64,000 nucleotides of DNA. It comes from Dioscorea cayenensis subsp. rotundata (taxonomy: Eukaryota; Streptophyta; Magnoliopsida; Dioscoreales; Dioscoreaceae). The notes beneath the pieces are model-generated. The model made no database searches. It was given only the letters and a program-made list of their open reading frames with translations, and was not told the origin of the DNA. Location of the stretch: NCBI RefSeq assembly GCF_009730915.1, contig NW_024086918.1, forward strand, positions 17,111 through 81,110. The letters run 5' to 3'. Shown here piece by piece: positions 37,000 to 48,960 of the stretch. The position numbers and the translations under genes were made by a program. Every line of letters starts with the position of its first letter. Position 1 is the first letter of the stretch.

Positions 37000-38647
37000 G
37001 TCATCTGAGCCCGGAGTCGAGCCCCGAGTCTCTAGGGTCGTCCATATGGAGTTCTGGTTGAGGAAGGAGGAGGAGCGCAAGCTTTACCCTATCAACCAAA
37101 GCGGAGTGATTAGGACTCGAGATCTCCAAAAAGGAACCGAGGAGAGAAGTAGAGGTTGAGTTGGTGAAGAGCGTGAAGATGGAGGGGAGGAAGTGGGGTG
37201 GGATGATGTGAAAGGAGGCGACGGGGAGGTGGGAGTCCCAATGCCACTCGGGGTGGAGGGAATCCCCAAGTCATAATGCTCAGCAGACATCTGGAGCCGG
37301 GGTAAGTCGGGAGTAGTGAAAAAGGTGGTGCAATAGGGCCGCCCTTGTCGAACTTTCCTCGGGACCCAAGAGAGAGAAGAGCCACCCGCCTCGGGACGGT
37401 GAGATGCTTCCTCAACAACAGCTGGGAACGATTCAACGGGATTTTTGTTTTTCTCTAGACGCGGAAAAATAGAATTGCTCGAGAAGTGAACCCTGCTGCA
37501 AAGACCGCTGACGCGAGCGACCGCCACGTGTCGGGAAGGACGAAGGTGGTTCCAAACTGTTGAGACACGTGTTTGGATCCTAGCCATCGTCCCCAACATG
37601 TCGGGTCCGAGCTAAGGAGACGGGCACCACCTTGACCCCCTACCGCTGTTGTCGATACGGCGGCTCCGAGGTTTAAGCCCGGACTCGAGTTATGAGAATC
37701 ATCATCCGGATTCGATGAGGATCCGGAACAATATTCTCAACCGATTGGGAGGATCCGACTCTTCAAGAGCCACGCCCGAAGCCCTCGGCAATGATCGTTA
37801 ACCTCCATCTTCCTCTCGAGAAAGACGGTGGGCGGTTGTAGATCGGTGCCATTTTTCGACTGCTAATGAAGGTGCATTCGAGTCACCATGGCCAACACGA
37901 CCACAACTCGAAACAAAAAGATGGGCAATTTTTTTCATATAAAGCAATAATGAAGATGTGGGTTTTTACCATACTTTAACCCGGGTCCCCTTCTGCAAGG
38001 GGAGATCTAGGTCAATTTCCACACAAATACGAGCAAACTTTGAGCGAGAGAGTTTAAGAGTGTGCTCATCAATTTTGAGAACCCTTCCGAAATGAGAGGC
38101 AATGACTTCCAGAATTTCGCCCTTCCACAGCTCAATAGGGACATGATGAAGCTGGATCCAGATAGCTGCAATCGAAAGTTTTTCAAATGCAGGCTGGAAA
38201 GATTCCCTCCATTCAAAGATTTGAAGGATACGCCCCTCGACGGTCCAAGGTCCATCCCAGAGGAGTTTAGCCTGCATATCAAGAGAACTACAGCGAACAA
38301 AGTAGAACCCATTAGGAAGATCGGAAATAGAAAGCATCAGACAACGCCAGCTTAGCTTGGTCAAGAGGGAGAGATTTTCCCAGAAATTTGGCGTAAAGTA
38401 CGGTTTGCATGGAATCCCTGGCCGAGTGCCATTGATCACGATCAATGGTGATGCAAGATTTGACAGAGTTTTTCAAACGGTCAAATTGAGGTTTATGAAG
38501 GTGGAGGGGATTTTCAAAAGCAGAAGCAGAAGAGGAGGAGCTCACAACCTTAGACCAGGAAACTCCTTGCAAGGTAGCAGAGAAAGGGTTTAGATCAAGG
38601 GGTTTCGGCGGGGTTTTCAGCAGTGGTTTCGGAGGATGGAACTTCAT
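37000..38647 (-). pseudogene. LINE ORF1, DUF4283-type RNA-binding protein, broken
   Basis: Starts at 38647 (MKFHPPKPLLKTPPKPLDLN). A frame break near 38320-38440 leads into a DUF4283 domain with FYFVRCSS, LLWDGPWTVEGRIL and IWIQLHHVPIELW. A possible zinc knuckle (CGRVGHGDSN) lies near 37890. A proline- and serine-rich tail follows to about 37000. This protein would bind the LINE RNA. Confidence 0.75.
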
Positions 38648-38769
38648 AGCAGGGGATAAAGCATGTAAACCAAGAGCAACTTTGAAACTAACAAGAAGAA
38701 AGCAGCTTATTCAATTTGTTGATGAAAGCATATTTTCAGAAGAGCATCCCCCCGCTGCCCGCCAAAGTT

Positions 38770-39801
38770 AATCCACTAATTATATATGAAGAAAAGTAAT
38801 CTGAGCACGTTTATAGCAACGCCCCTGTTTTTAAAAAATTTGAGAAAGAAGCTAGAAAACAGAGATAAGAAGAAAGAGGTGAATCAACAGTAACAGCAAT
38901 AGTGTTCAAGCATGATACTTTCTCGGTTTCTCCCATGAGTTATTCTGCTGTTTTTTTAGTGTTATCTAAACTTTTATTATGTCCTATACATCTAAATGAT
39001 CTCAACGGTTGATTTTTGAATATGTTTAGATTTGATATCTGAGCACGGCCATAGAATACTGAACCTTATATTATATATATATTTATAATTTTCCAAATAT
39101 AATATTAATAAACATTTATATTATTATTGTTGAGGGAAAAAATAATTACTCTACAAAAATCTGAAACTCAAGCAAATGGTATCTATACTCTTTAGAAACC
39201 TTTTTCCATATAAAAGTGGGAAAATCATATATTTATTTAATGAAAAGTAATTTTAATTAAATAAAAGGTTGCAAGACAAGATGAGCTATATCAAAATAAA
39301 ATACAGAAGATGAAGAGATTAGGACTTGAAGCCCACTGGTGATGAATGTGAGTCTTATGAAGTAATAAAAGAAAAAATAGTAGTTGACTACACTATATAT
39401 GTGAAAGTAGTAGTGTGAAGTCCATATATGTAGTATATATTGGTTTAAACTATAAATATATGTAAATTAATTTTTAACTATATAATACTAAAATAATAAA
39501 ATAATTTTTTTTTAAGAATAATGTTCTCCACAAGTTTTCATAACTTGAAAATAATGTGTAATTGCATCATTATTAATACTGTCCATTACATACTTTTCAA
39601 TCTATGTTATCAAACAATTATTTAAGGACGGATCACTTATTTTATTTCTTAAATTATTTTTTTTATCAATTTTATTGTAAAAAAGCATGCTCCATAATTA
39701 TTATAGCTATGGTAAAATTAATTCCAACTTCAATAGCAAATATACCATTTGATAAATATTGTATTTTTTGTGAAAATTCTTTTATTCATTCAAATTAGCA
39801 A
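38770..39801. other. Former PPR upstream sequence, AT-rich
   Basis: This is the original upstream side of the PPR gene, moved away by the LINE. It is AT-rich and no gene is recognised. The frame at 39604-39798 looks random. Confidence 0.5.
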
Positions 39802-39810
39802 ACCTTTTGT

Positions 39811-40080
39811 GGCTTTTTTAAAAATATTACAAAAATTACGCATGTTTGGGATTATTTACAAAATATCGACGCCGGTGGAAAAAGCAGATGAAAATTTTCC
39901 CGTTTCAGCTATTTTTTTATTTTAAAATTATGAAAACGGGAGAGTTCCTCCCGTTTTCATTTTTAATTAAAAAAATTATGAAAACAGGAAAAAAACTTTC
40001 CCGCTTTTCATAATTTTTAAAAATTTTTTAATAAAGAAAAAGGAAAACGGGAGAAACTCTCCCGTTTTCCTTTTCCTTAC
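39811..40080. repeat. MULE left terminal inverted repeat
   Basis: Pairs with 47945-48189 in inverse orientation. It contains internal palindromes of the form AAAACGGGAG...CTCCCGTTTT (about 39935-39960 and 40043-40068), so each arm can also fold on itself. Confidence 0.88.
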
Positions 40081-40235
40081 AAAAAAACCGATGTAGTTGC
40101 TCGGCCTTTTGTCTTAAAAGAATTCTTTTTTTATAATTAATTTTTTTAATTAAAAAAATAATGGTTGATATATATATGTATATATATATATATATATGTT
40201 AACCTTTTATTTACTATGAATCTCGAAAAATATAC

Positions 40236-41255
40236 AAAAATAGGATGATTAAATCTACAACGGTAAGTAGTTAGTATAAACTAGGACGGCCAAACCCTAC
40301 ACCGCTAGTAATTAGCACAAAAATAGGACTCATCAAACATGCAATCGGTTAATAATTACCACAAAATAGGACAATGAAAAAGTGCAATAGTCGGGTACTA
40401 AGCACCTGTAAGTACTTAGCACAAAGTAGGTCGGATAAACCTGAACCGGTCAGTAATTGGTATAAAGTAGTTCAGTCAAACTTGTATAGGTAATTAATTA
40501 GGACAAAGTAGGACGGTTAAACACACCTGACCGCTGATTAGCACAAAGTACGTTGGTCAAACTTGCACCTGTCAGTAATTAGTTCAAAGTAAGTTGGTCA
40601 AACCTACACCGATCGAGAATTAGCACAAAGTAGAACAGTCAAACTTGCACCTGCCGATGAATTAGTACAAAGTATATCGGTCGGCACTGCATCGATCGAG
40701 AATTAACACAAAGTAAGACGGTCCAAACCTCGCACCGGCCAAGATTTTAGCACAAAGTAGTTCACTCAAACCCGCGATCGATCAAGAATTAGTACAAAAG
40801 TAGGTCACTCAAACCTCCACTAGTCGATGAATTAGTATAAAGTAGATCGGGTTAAAGTGCATGCCGGGTCAAGAATTAGCACAAAGTACGCTACCAAACC
40901 CGTACTACTCTAGTGATTAGCACAAAGTAGGGACATTAAACCCGCACTCGCTTAGCACAAAGTGCGCGGTCAAACCTCGCACCACTCAGCTGATTGTGAC
41001 AAAAAGAACAATCAAACCCGCACTCGGCCAAGACAAAGTACGTCGGTCAAACCTGCACGACTCAGTGATTGGGACAAAGTAGGACAATCAAACTTGCACC
41101 AGCCAAAGACGAAATACGCCCGATCAAAACCCGCACTGCTCGTTGATTAGGACAAAGTATGATGACCAAACCTCGCACAAGTTAGTACTTAGCACAAAAT
41201 AGGTTGGTCAAACCTGCACCAATCAATAATTAGGACCGTCAAACCTGCAATGTTC
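40236..41255. repeat. 41-bp minisatellite inside the MULE
   Basis: About 25 degenerate copies of a unit close to TTAGCACAAAGTAGGTCGGT, then CAAACCTGCACCGGTCAGTAA. The 41-bp spacing is exact where counted (about 40550-40640). It ends just before the transposase promoter. Confidence 0.9.
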
Positions 41256-41283
41256 ATAAATGAAATTTTTAAAATTCGAGCTC

Positions 41284-41294
41284 TTTATATAAAC
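41284..41294 (+). promoter_or_regulatory. Probable TATA box of MULE transposase
   Basis: TTTATATAAAC lies 80 bp before the transposase start at 41374, followed by a C/T-rich leader. Position and leader composition fit a plant RNA polymerase II promoter. Confidence 0.55.
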
Positions 41295-41373
41295 CAACAT
41301 TAGTAGCCCATTTTCACTCTTGCACACTATTTACTCACTCACTCACCCATACTTCTTCTTCTTGTCTTCAACA

Positions 41374-44147
41374 ATGGCAGAGACTTCACTTGTATTGGTT
41401 TACTACAATGGTTCAATCATTGCTAGTGAAGACACAATTATATTTTCGTCGGAGGATCAATCATATTTTTTTATATCAAGACGCACATCTCGTATCTAAA
41501 ATTTAAAGAGATCCATTGAAGAAAGCATTGAGATCGCTGAATACCAAGGAGTTTCATGTATCAAATATCGGCTCCCCAATTTCTTCGAGGATCCGGTAAG
41601 ATTTGCTATCGGTCATTCAAATTGCGTAATGACCGAGATGTTCGGATGATGCTCGACCGCCAAAAAAAGAAATCCGAGATATTGCCATTATTGAATTGTA
41701 CGTGGAGTTCAGCTACGCAACTTTCGAGGGTGCTCCTTCCCAACAACAAACCCGCCCCGGATGATGAAGTTCAACGCAATTTGAGACGGGAGAGGATTTC
41801 ATCACCATGCCAAGTTAATGAATTTGAACGGCTCTCTCACGGAGTGGAGGGCACAAGATGATCCACCACCCAATAATTATTTTTACTAATTCACAACATC
41901 TACAAGGCGGAACAAGTTCTTTTCACGATACTCATGAAACCGAATTCGGTCGGTATGGGCCGATCCAAAGTGGAGACGATGAGGATGATGATGGTGATGA
42001 CTTTTGGGGAAGACATCAAGCAAGTGTTGATGACATTCGGCTTAGAAGAATGCAATCTTGAAAACGTTCCAATGACCGACCATAATTTCATGATGGCACC
42101 AATGGAACCTCCAAAGACATATCGCAACCCTTGATTTGGAAGCAATGTCCGCACAAGAATTTTCGGAGTACCCTTTATTGTATGCCGACACATTAACTGG
42201 AGCAACGACAAATGGAGATCTTCATGTAGGCATGAGGTTTCAAAGCAAAGATGATGCTGAGACCGCAATTAAGCATTACTGCTTACTTAAATCTGTCGAA
42301 TACAAAGTTATTGAGTCTGATCCGACTCAATACTCCGGTAAATGTAAGTCATATGGCGATGGGTGCAATTGAGGGTTCACGCATCCCTACAGCAAGCGTG
42401 AGACGACTTTGGGGAAATTACAAAGTACACTGGGCCTCACACGTGTTCATCGAGCAATGATCTCGCAGGATCATTCAGTCGGATTCAAACATGATTTGTC
42501 ATCAAATACAAGCACTAGTCCAACAAAGCAGCCCAAGCATCAATGTATCGGTTTTTAATGGTGGAGATCAAAAAAATCGATACTGGGATACACACCGACA
42601 TATAGGAAAGTATGGACAACTAAGCAAAAGCAGTTAAAGCAGAGATTTGGCAATTGGGAGGAGTCCCATAACGAATTACCAAGATGGCTATCAGCGTTGC
42701 AGCAGCTTTTGTTCCCGGGACAATAGTTGATCTTGAGACCCAAACCAAACGATACAATGGACCTTACCCAGTACGTGATGCTCGAATCTTTCATAGAGTT
42801 TTTCGGAGCTTCCACCTGCGTGGAGGCTTTCAAATATTGCAAACCGGTCGTCCCGATAGATGGCACCCATATTTATGGCAAATACAAAAGCACTTTTGTT
42901 GTTGGCAATCGCACAAGACGGTAATAAAAATATCCTCGCCGATTGGTTTTTGCTATCGTCGAAGGAGAAACATTAGGTGCATGGACTTTCTTCTTGTGCA
43001 ACTTATGTTCCAGATGTAACACCACAACAAGGAATATGCTTTATATCCGATCGCCATGAATCCATCAAATCGACTTTTTAGATCACTTGGCCGTGAGATG
43101 AGTGCTCCTCGTGTGTACCATGTTTCATCGATTTTGACATATCTCGCCAATTTCATGCGTCGCTTCGTAAAACCAAGAAATGCAACGGATAGTTGTCAAT
43201 ATTGGCAAGTTACAAGATTAACTTTTTGTTTTTAATCTAACTCTTACATTGTTGTTAATTATTGAATTTATCTTAACTTTTTAAGTTCACTATTGTGGGT
43301 TATTCAAAACCATTCAAGATTTTTAACCATCGGTATGGTTTACTACGGGACAACGATGAAGAGGCGACTGAGATGGTTGGATAACATACCATGGGAGAAG
43401 TGGGCTTAAGCTGCTCGATAAAGAAGGGAGAAGGTATGGTCACATGACAACCAACCTCGCAGAATGTGTTAATTCGGTAGCTTAAGGGAACAAGAAACCT
43501 TCCTATAACAGACTATGGTTAAATCAACGCATTCGACTTTGGCGGAGTTGTTTGTGAGAAAAGGTGTACAGCGCAAAGCTCGGATCGCATCGGGCCTTAT
43601 CTTCTCGTAATCACTAATGAAGGCAATCCAAGAAAATCAACAAGCATGTCCAAAGCATTTACGCTCGTCAATCTCGACCGTGAAGAGAAGTCATTCATGG
43701 TAGATGAGATGTCACCCTCGCAATATGGGAGACAAGCTAGCACTTTTCGCATCAACCTAAGATCACATTGGTGCGACTGTGGTGCTTTTCAGACGCTACA
43801 TTTTTCCATGTCGACATGTCCTTCCAAAGCATGCTCGCATATTCGCTCTACATTGGGAGGAGTATGTTGACAACGTGTATAGGCTTCAAACAGCTTTTTT
43901 AATGTATATCGTAAAAGAGTTTGAGCCAGTATCAAATGAGGGATATTGGAACCCTTATAATGGTCCACGTCTACGTCCTAATATTACGATGAGAAGACCG
44001 ACGAAAGGAAGACCAAAATCTACAAAGATTCATAACGAGATGGATATTAGGGAAGGTGTTCAGCGAAAACGTTGTGGTTTATGTCGCAACGAAGGACATA
44101 GTCGCTGAAATTGTCCCAACATTGCCGGTTCAAGTAGTCAGTCGTAA
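41374..44147 (+). pseudogene. MuDR-type transposase, broken
   Basis: Starts MAETSLVLVYYNGSI, the usual opening of plant MuDR-type transposases. Then come an N-terminal segment (KLRNDRDVRMMLDR near 41630), the MuDR DNA-binding region (GMRFQSKDDAETAIKHYC near 42235), the catalytic MULE domain with PVVPIDGTHIYGKYK (first aspartate near 42859) and CFISDRHESIKS (second near 43048), the SWIM zinc finger (CDCGAFQ near 43775) and a C-terminal CGLCRNEGHSR knuckle (near 44090). It would cut and move the element. Multiple frame breaks and stops split it into pieces. A 60-70 bp AT-rich intron-like insert may lie near 43210-43285. Confidence 0.85.
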
Positions 44148-44379
44148 TATACTCTAAATGTATTTTTCGTTGTAATGTTTTAATGATGTAAGCCTTCCAT
44201 ATAATTATAACATGCAATGAGTTATCATTAAAGCGTTTTGTTAAAGCATATGAAGATAAAACAAATGCAAAGAAAAAGTAAATTTAAGAAAATACACAAC
44301 ATAGAACATCAAGCAAAATAATACTACGTGATAGTTTTGTGCGATAATAAAGAAAAACAACAACTAATACAAGAGTTTA

Positions 44380-46310
44380 CTCTATCGTCTCACGCTGCCA
44401 CCTCAGATAGAAAACATTGAGGTGGGTGGATATCTCTTTCGGCATCCCCGTGGCCTAGGTCTTCGTGCTTGCTCTATCAGGGCGGGTCATCATTAGATGA
44501 TTCATCCAAATCGTGTATTGTCGAGGTCTGGAGTGTTCGGTTCAGCAGCAAAGTATGAAGGGTTTGGGGGTGATTCCCACCTTGTTGCCGAAAATGAAGT
44601 TGAATGACTAGATTGTCCGCGTTCCATAGGGTGGATGATGAGGTTGATATTCAAATAAATTCGCACAAAGTCCATCCCCGAAATCAACCGAGTATTTGCT
44701 TTCGGGCTCAACTGGAGGAAATCCATGGAGATGAGATGATCTAGTAACGCTGATATCATCCGATGAGTGAAATGACCGGTACCCTTCGTGATGTAGGTGT
44801 CGAGGAATATGTGCCTCGTCGTGATCGGCATGAGAATTATGCCGACGACGTCTCGTATGAGGAGGACTCGTGGTCGGCACATCTACAACCATCGTTGGAA
44901 ACGCTCTAAGGGGCGCTGGAAAAGTGTTCCCTCCTCACTGAGGATCCAACGGGTCCCGATCCGTCGATAAAAATAGTATGGTATTAGTCGTATACCACTC
45001 ATAATATTCCACCAACATTGCGTTATTCCCGGCAGGAACATGGAGGTTGAGGCAACGTGACGCCTATCTCTCAGATATCCAATCCATCTTCCATGCATCA
45101 ATGCCTCAATCGTGTCAATTCTCGCCACGAAGATCATGATCGTGGGTCGGTCAATGCAAACTAGATCGAGAGGAACACCTTGGGCGAAGCCAAATTGTCT
45201 TGTCACTCGATCTGTTTGGTGCCACTCAACAACTTCGAAGCAAATCAATGATGTAAATGCAGTCCATAAAGGTTTGTCTGCGAAAATGTCATGTGGCATT
45301 TAGTGCGATTATCTCGCTCGAATCATAAGGCCGCCATATAAACCGCTTTAAAATTATTTTACCAAATAATCAATGATTATTAATACCTAAAATATGTGTA
45401 TGAATTATCGCTTTTTAACAACATTACTGCTGCATCTCCAACCGATCTAGTAGTCTGCCTATATATCCTCACATTGTGCTTGTTGCTACGGCTATCATCA
45501 TCCACTTCAATGTCGCTCAATTTGAAAAATGAGAATGAATTATAATTTCAATGTATTATAATTAAGTGTAAAATGAATCATCAATTTAATTTGCCTCACC
45601 CTACGAGCCTGAGGAAAGGACACGATAGCACGGGTTCGAGGGATATACTTGAAACTCTGTATTATGCCCATGATTGAAGTAATATCATAGATCCATCGAT
45701 ATTTTTTTCATATCCTTGTTGGATGCACGGCATAAAGACCTGTACATGGTTGCTAGACATGCTGAACCCCAACTGTATCTTCCTCGTTTTCGAGAAATCC
45801 CCGAGTGGTAACCACTTCAGATGAACCCTGTTCTGAGACATATTTGGCATGAGGACACAACCGATAAGCCTTTAGGATATAGGCACGCGCATAACATTCT
45901 ATCTCGTGCGTTGACCCTACATCGTATGACAGAGATGCCAAATGTTTCCTCAAGCCACGCTAGAGTTATACTCGACCTTTCCTTTGCTCCCTGACTGGGA
46001 CCACTCGAGCAACTCGCGATAGATAACACTTCCTAAGTCGGGAAGTCCGCCCGATGACTTCGTGGCCGCTAATCGGTAAGCCAAGTAATAGTGCCACATC
46101 TTCCAACGTGATTGTTGTCTCACCGCATGTAAGGTGGAATGTGTGTTTTTAGTCCGCCATCTCTCCACTAATGCGCTCACAAGAGCGGCATCAATTCGAA
46201 ATTAAGAATTTGAGCCGCATGATAGAACCCCGGCTCTTTAAAAGACCTATGATTTGTGGAGGAGGCTCGCGATGGACACATGTCTACATCTAAGAACCCG
46301 ATCAGTGTAG
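44380..46310 (-). pseudogene. Plant mobile domain protein (MAIN-like), broken
   Basis: Minus-strand frames match the plant mobile domain family, often labelled aminotransferase-like or serine/threonine phosphatase 7 long-form-like. Visible are FYHAAQILNFEL then SALVERWR (about 46230-46160), WHYYLAYRLA (about 46090), TAFTSLICFEVVEWHQTDRV with RQFGFAQGVP (45260-45190), and a proline- and arginine-rich tail. Family members without a transposon act in gene silencing in Arabidopsis (MAIN, MAIL1); copies on transposons are of unknown use, perhaps protecting the element. The gene points towards the transposase, tail to tail, and is broken by frameshifts. An intron may lie around 45300-45600. Confidence 0.8.
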
Positions 46311-46439
46311 AAAGTTATAAATTAATCAATTTCATATTAAATGAAAAATATAAGACACGAAAAAATCATAAATCCGAACATATGCCATCGAAAAATTAAA
46401 TATGATTGAAGAGTACACAATAAACATTGGTGTCCTATA

Positions 46440-47640
46440 ATATACTAGGTTATCTAAATAAACATGCTTCAGCCCATAATATAACAATTATTAATACAAT
46501 AAAAAAATTAACCTAATAATATACTAGGGTTATCTAAAATAATGACTTAATACAATTATTAATAAAAACCTAATAATATATTAGGTTATCTAAATAAACA
46601 TGCTTCAAGGTTAATATAACAATTATTAATACAATAATTAATTATGACATAATAAAATTATTCATAAAACCTAATGACATAATATAATTATTAATAATAA
46701 ACAAAAATTACCTAAAAATGTAGTGGGTTATCTAATTAAACATGATTGGGGTGCTAATAAGATAATTATTAATACTGATTAATAATTATGACATAATATA
46801 ATTATTAATATAAAAATAATGACTTAATACATTTATTGATAAAAAAATAACCAAATAATATACTAAGTTATCTAAATAAACATTCTTCGAGGTTAATATA
46901 ACAATTATTAATACAATAATTAATTATGACATAATAAAATTATTCATAAAAACCTAATGATATAATACGATTATTAATAATAAAAAAATTACCCTAAAAA
47001 TATAGTGGGTTATCTAATTAAACATGATTCGGTGCTAATAAGATAATTATTAATACGATTAAGAATTATGATATAATACAATTATTAATATAAAATAATG
47101 ACATAATACAATTATTAATAAAAACAAAATAATATAAACATTCTTAGTATTAATATAACAATTATTAATACAATAATTAATTATGACATAATAAAATTAA
47201 TCATAAAACCTAATGACATAATACGATTATTAATAATAAAAAATTACCCCTAAAAAAATATAGTGGGTTATCTAATTAAACATGATTGGGGTGCTAATAA
47301 GATAATTATTAATACGATTAATAATTATGATATAATACAATAATTAATATAAAATAATGATTTAATACTAATTATTAATAAAAAAATAACCAAATAATAT
47401 ACTAGGTTATCTAAGTAAACATGTTTCGAGGTTAATAATTATTAATACAATAATTAATTATGACATAATACAATTATTAATATTATCCTAAAAAAATATA
47501 GTGTGTTATCTAATTAAACATGCTTGTCAGTAATAACATAATTATTAATACGATTAATAATTATGACATAAAAATTATTATGTGAAACTAATGTCTTAAT
47601 ATAATTATTAATAAATAATTAATTTCAAAGTTATCTAATT
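46440..47640. repeat. 140-bp tandem repeat with dimeric structure inside the MULE
   Basis: The marker TTATCTAA(A/T)TAAACAT recurs at 46450, 46586, 46728, 46868, 47010, about 47128 (degenerate), 47268, 47407 and 47506, mostly 135-143 bp apart. Between 46586 and 47407, copies alternate between a version followed by TTCGAGGTTAATATAAC and one followed by GATTGGGGTGCTAATAAG, giving a higher-order unit of about 281 bp. It is very AT-rich and lies between the mobile domain gene and the right terminal repeat. Confidence 0.85.
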
Positions 47641-47944
47641 ATACAAAAATATTACCCTTTTCCGACAAAATGGATGAAATGTGATCACCTAGTAATCTTA
47701 AGAACGCCATCGAAAAATTATCAACTGAAATCCCAGTACACGTGTAAGTAGAAAACACCCAGCACAATTAGAACTTGAAGTAAGATTAAAATAGGGAGAA
47801 AATGAGAATGGAGGGAGATAGTATGAATTGGGAAGTGGGAATTATATAAAAAAATAATAATAATAAAAATAAATCAACGGATAAATTTATATCCGTTACT
47901 AAAAAGGCTGTTACTCATTTTCAAAAAGCAATCAAGGATGGGAG

Positions 47945-48189
47945 GCTTTTTAATAAAAAGGAAAAGGGAAACGGAGAGTTTCTCCCGCTTTTCCTTTTCT
48001 TTATTAGTAAATTTTAAAAATTATGAAAACAGAGAGTTTCTCCCGCTTTTCATAATTTTAAAATAAAATAAAAAGTCTAAAAACGGGGAAAAATTTTTAC
48101 CGCTTTTCCACCTACGATGCGTATTTTTGTAAATAATCCCAAACATGCGTAATTTAGTAAATATTTTTTTGTAATATTTAAAAAAAGCC
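47945..48189. repeat. MULE right terminal inverted repeat
   Basis: Inverse partner of 39811-40080, with the same TCTCCCGCTTTTC hairpin words. Confidence 0.88.
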
Positions 48190-48199
48190 ACCTTTTTGT

Positions 48200-48733
48200 T
48201 CCTATGTATATCCATGGTATAGTTTCCAAATTGATTTTTGACAAAGATGTGAAATATCGCCCCACAAGGTGGTTGTTAAGAGATAGACATGTATGGTAGT
48301 GCACCAATTACAGTGAACTTAGTAACCCCTTAGAGATTTATTAACTTGGCCAAATGTCACATGAGCGATTAAAATCCTACCACATATATGCTGAGATGAT
48401 TTTTAGGAATCAAATCGAAACTAATAAATCCCCTTTCATTCAATTTTAGAGGGAAAGGAAATGTCATCATCCTACAAGAGGACTCAATAAACAACGAAAT
48501 AAACATTATTGCTATAGTATTCTACAGTGCCTTTATAATATATTGTACGATGCTGCAACAGTACTATCGACCCAATAATTCGATCCTGAGTTTGCTCATT
48601 CATCATTCGAGCAATAAATCACTACACTTGGAAGTAATTTCCAAGTTGGTGTCTGAGAACTGTAGTCTCAATAACTGAAAATTCACATGAATAAAATTCA
48701 ACTATTTTTAACAACTTTCTTTAACAAATTCAC
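48200..48733. other. Spacer between MULE and PIF element
   Basis: No gene or repeat is recognised in these 534 bp. Confidence 0.5.
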
Positions 48734-48960
48734 TAAGGTGGTATTTGATTGGATGTAATTCTAAATACATCGGATTTCCGGGCTACAACGAATCTAAAAA
48801 AATACTTTAGTTTTTAGAAATACAAAGGCAGCCAAATCTTGTGTTAGGTTGGATGTAACCCGGAATTACTATATTATAAGATTTTTATGTTTGTTTGAAG
48901 GTGTTAGATGTTTTGAGTGTATTTGGAGTTACATGTAACTCCAAATACACCACTTTTTAT

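Larger units (their letters stand above)
32627..38749 (-). mobile_element. Full-length L1-type LINE with RNase H
   Basis: A non-LTR retrotransposon of about 6.1 kb on the minus strand. It ends in a short poly-A (the T run at 32625-32634) and is flanked by a perfect 20-bp target duplication. Reading from the 5' end: ORF1 (38647 to about 37000), endonuclease (from 36819), reverse transcriptase (about 35550-34400), zinc-binding domain (33921-33400) and RNase H (about 33160-32677). This is the plant L1 arrangement. ORF2 is broken by many stops and shifts, so it is not autonomous as read. A perfect duplication suggests a fairly recent insertion, which sits oddly with so many frame breaks; some may be assembly errors. 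Confidence 0.9.
39811..48189 (+). mobile_element. Mutator-like element with transposase and plant mobile domain gene
   Basis: An 8.4-kb element with terminal inverted repeats of about 250 bp. Both ends read GGCTTTTTTTAAA inward and share TTACGCATGTTTGGGATTAT. It is flanked by ACCTTTTGT (39802-39810) and ACCTTTTTGT (48190-48199), a 9-10 bp duplication differing by one T, which fits Mutator elements. Inside are a MuDR-type transposase (+), a plant mobile domain gene (-), a 41-bp minisatellite and a repeat of about 140 bp. Plant mobile domain genes carried by Mutator elements are known. Both genes are frame-broken. Confidence 0.88.

Noticed and set aside
40236..41255. CRISPR-like array
   Set aside because: Units are contiguous and degenerate with no unique spacers, and the host is a plant. 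It is a minisatellite; the same applies to 61206-61805.
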